A DNA stretch of 17,105 bases from Roseburia sp. (lineage in GTDB: Bacteria; Bacillota; Clostridia; Lachnospirales; Lachnospiraceae). The notes beneath the pieces were generated by a model, which searched no databases, was not told the origin of the DNA, and saw only the letters and a program-made list of their open reading frames with translations. Shown here in pieces: positions 15,128-17,105 of the stretch. The translations under genes and the position numbers were made by a program. Every line of letters begins with the position of its first letter. Positions within the stretch are counted from its first letter, which is position 1. The DNA lies in assembly GCA_030844625.1 (NCBI GenBank), contig JAUUNJ010000019.1, forward strand, positions 1 to 17,105, written 5' to 3'.

Positions 15128-17089
15128 ATGTTATCAGAAAGAGGACTGCAGATCGTAGAAAAATTAATAGAAAATAATCAAACACCGATAACATCAAAAA
15201 ACCTGGCAGTATATCTTGGAGTATCTGAGAGAAGTGTAAAGACATATATTAACGAGGTTTCGGATTTTTGTGCAGAGCAGGGGATGAGTCTGGTCAGAAA
15301 GCCGGGAATTGGTTTCGTTGCAGACTTTACAGAGGAGCAGATAGAAAAAATAAACAGTCTTAAGCGGGACAAAAAAATCGTTATGTCAAAGAAACAGAGG
15401 ATGAGTTATATTATATACATTCTCTTAAGCGGTTGGGATACTTATACATTATCATTGTTTTCGGAAGAATTGAATGTCAGCAAAAAGGTTATTAGTGATG
15501 ATATAAATTCCATATCAAAAGAACTTGGCAAATATAATATACGAATCAATCGTGTTGCCGGTCATGGCGTGTTTATTACAGGAGATGAATTTTCCATACG
15601 AAAGGCAATGAGAAGCCATTGTGGATATTCTATTGGAAATAAAGAAATAAAAACGGCTCATGACTATCGAATCAGCCCTGAGGAAGAAGAATTGTGGATT
15701 AACAACTTTGGACAGGATAATTTTGAGAAGGCTGTGGAAGTTATACATTGGATTGAACAGGAATATAAGGTTGCCTACACAGATTATTCATTTAGGATGC
15801 TGGCAGAATATTTGTGTATTCAGTTATTCCGGATCAGAATGGGCAATGTTATAACAGAGTCTGTTATTGAGAATAATAAGACAATCAGTAATCCGGATAT
15901 TGTAAGCAGCGTTGCAGACAGGTTCATGGAGATCGGAAGGGTTCAGATTAATCAGTATGAGCGGCAATATATCGATGTATTGTTCGCATCTGCGGCTCTT
16001 CAGGCAAATAATGAAAATTTCAGCACCACAACAGTACATGAAAATAAAGAAAAAATAAAAACAATTTGTGGAGAAATGCTGGAATATCTGTCGGAAATAC
16101 TAAATGTAAATTTGTCGGAAAATGATTTATTAATAAAAAGTCTTGAGGCTTTTATGCCTGCATCTATGATTAGAACTTACTATGGGATAGAGGTTACCAA
16201 TCCCTTCCTGGGAGATATTGGGGAGATGTATTCAGGAATCTTTGCAACCTGTTTTACATTGGGCAAATTTTATGAACAATATACAAACTCTATACCAACA
16301 GATCATGAAATATCATTTCTTGCCCTGTTTGTAGGTGGGGCGTTACATCGGAATGTCAAAGGTGTAAAGGCTGTACTTATCGGAACCGGTGGAATTGCAG
16401 CTGCCAACATTGTAGCCAGAAAAATTGAGAATAAAATAGAGGACATTAAGATTGCAGCAATTCTATCTTCTGAAAAAATAAATAATTTGGATAGCTATGA
16501 ATTCGACATAATTCTGTCCATGCTGTCCAGTTTTGAGTATGAAAATAAGGTGGTTCATATTTCTCCTGTAATCAGTAAAAGTGATGAGAAGAATATAAGG
16601 GATAAATGTTTTGAAGTGCTGTCCCATCCAGAGTTAAAAAAGGAAGGATTCTCCAATCTGATTGATGTAAACCATATTATGTTTGTAAAAGATAAGGTAA
16701 GCAAAGAGACGGTTTTAAAAGAAGCATGCAGAATCCTACATAATAATGGATATGTGAAAAAAGAATTTTTGGAAAGTGTTCTTAATCGTGAAAATATAGA
16801 ACCCACAGCTATAGGAAGTGGTGTGGCGATTCCTCACGGACTGCCTGAAAATGTATGTGAACCAAAAGTTTTTGTTATCCGTCTGATGCATTCTGTGAAA
16901 TGGGGAAATAAAATGGTTGATACCATATTTTTATTGGCGCTTAACTTTAATAATATAAGTACAACAAAGGCGTTTTTCCATGACTTTGCAAGGATTTTAG
17001 GTTCTGAAGATAAAATGGAAAAGATTAAAAAGACGGAGAATGTGGCAGAGATGGAAAGGATTTTAAAAGGAGAACTGCATTGGAGCTGA
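15128..17089 (+). CDS. PRD-containing transcriptional regulator with EIIB- and EIIA-like domains (MtlR/LicR type)
   Basis: A 653-residue multidomain activator/antiterminator-type protein. Order: HTH_11 winged helix (about 5-60, with SKNLAVYLGVSERSVKTYI), second Mga/HTH region (about 85-155), PRD1 (about 185-285), PRD2 (about 310-410), EIIB-like domain (about 412-500) and EIIA of the mannitol/fructose type (about 510-650). The EIIA phosphorylation site is intact (GVAIPHG, H570). The usual PRD histidines look replaced: Y228 in the EYLCIQLFRIRMG block, A341 in the LEAFMPASMIR block and F401 in FLALFVGGALHR. The EIIB phospho-cysteine position is G419 in VLIGTGG. Two HTH regions indicate DNA binding rather than RNA antitermination. 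An AAAGAGAG purine stretch precedes the ATG. Location behind manA suggests sugar-linked control, but any phosphorylation-based sensing would act mainly through the EIIA domain. Confidence 0.88.
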   Translation: MLSERGLQIVEKLIENNQTPITSKNLAVYLGVSERSVKTYINEVSDFCAEQGMSLVRKPGIGFVADFTEEQIEKINSLKRDKKIVMSKKQRMSYIIYILLSGWDTYTLSLFSEELNVSKKVISDDINSISKELGKYNIRINRVAGHGVFITGDEFSIRKAMRSHCGYSIGNKEIKTAHDYRISPEEEELWINNFGQDNFEKAVEVIHWIEQEYKVAYTDYSFRMLAEYLCIQLFRIRMGNVITESVIENNKTISNPDIVSSVADRFMEIGRVQINQYERQYIDVLFASAALQANNENFSTTTVHENKEKIKTICGEMLEYLSEILNVNLSENDLLIKSLEAFMPASMIRTYYGIEVTNPFLGDIGEMYSGIFATCFTLGKFYEQYTNSIPTDHEISFLALFVGGALHRNVKGVKAVLIGTGGIAAANIVARKIENKIEDIKIAAILSSEKINNLDSYEFDIILSMLSSFEYENKVVHISPVISKSDEKNIRDKCFEVLSHPELKKEGFSNLIDVNHIMFVKDKVSKETVLKEACRILHNNGYVKKEFLESVLNRENIEPTAIGSGVAIPHGLPENVCEPKVFVIRLMHSVKWGNKMVDTIFLLALNFNNISTTKAFFHDFARILGSEDKMEKIKKTENVAEMERILKGELHWS

Positions 17090-17105
17090 TGCTGTATGTA
17101 AAGCC

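Noticed and set aside
1..17105. CRISPR arrays, tRNA or rRNA genes, insertion sequences, phage attachment repeats
   Set aside because: No regular direct repeats, RNA-gene cores, transposase reading frames or flanking repeats were seen, despite the unusual insertion between spmA and spmB.

Overview
The window is low-GC DNA with Shine-Dalgarno-led genes, spore-maturation genes, an energy-coupling factor (ECF) transporter and a PRD/PTS-type regulator. Together these suggest a spore-forming Clostridia genome, most likely Lachnospiraceae. The family placement is inferred from gene content and from the lysine-rich surface-protein style; no rRNA or marker gene is present.

Layout: (1) 1-356 is non-coding and AT-rich and ends in a sporulation-type promoter. 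(2) spmA, 357-950. (3) A membrane-bound LTA-synthase/sulfatase-family enzyme, 1097-3718. (4) A six-gene unit, 3826-9929, behind a strong sigma-A-like promoter: a secreted DUF4430 protein, a membrane-anchored alpha/alpha-barrel (prenyltransferase/transcobalamin-like) protein, a DUF4430 lipoprotein, and then EcfT, a fused two-domain EcfA ATPase and an S component. (5) A CPA2 cation/proton antiporter, 10040-11383, with its own promoter and terminator. (6) spmB, ending at 12009, with a promoter resembling that of spmA. (7) A bidirectional terminator, then a minus-strand DUF885-family membrane-anchored putative metallohydrolase. (8) A type I mannose-6-phosphate isomerase (manA) followed by a multidomain PRD/EIIB/EIIA regulator that ends just before the window edge.

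The most interesting part is region 4. The two folds that make up eukaryotic intrinsic factor/transcobalamin (an alpha/alpha barrel and a small beta domain, the DUF4430 type) appear here as separate surface proteins encoded directly upstream of a complete ECF uptake transporter. The simplest reading is a surface capture relay feeding an ECF importer, probably for a corrinoid. The substrate is inferred, and no cobalamin riboswitch is visible.

Three other points stand out. spmA and spmB, normally adjacent, are about 10.5 kb apart, yet each has a sigma-E-like promoter with the same 14-nt spacer. The spmB promoter position argues for a start codon downstream of the first ATG. The PRD regulator beside manA appears to have lost its PRD histidines and its EIIB cysteine while keeping its EIIA histidine.
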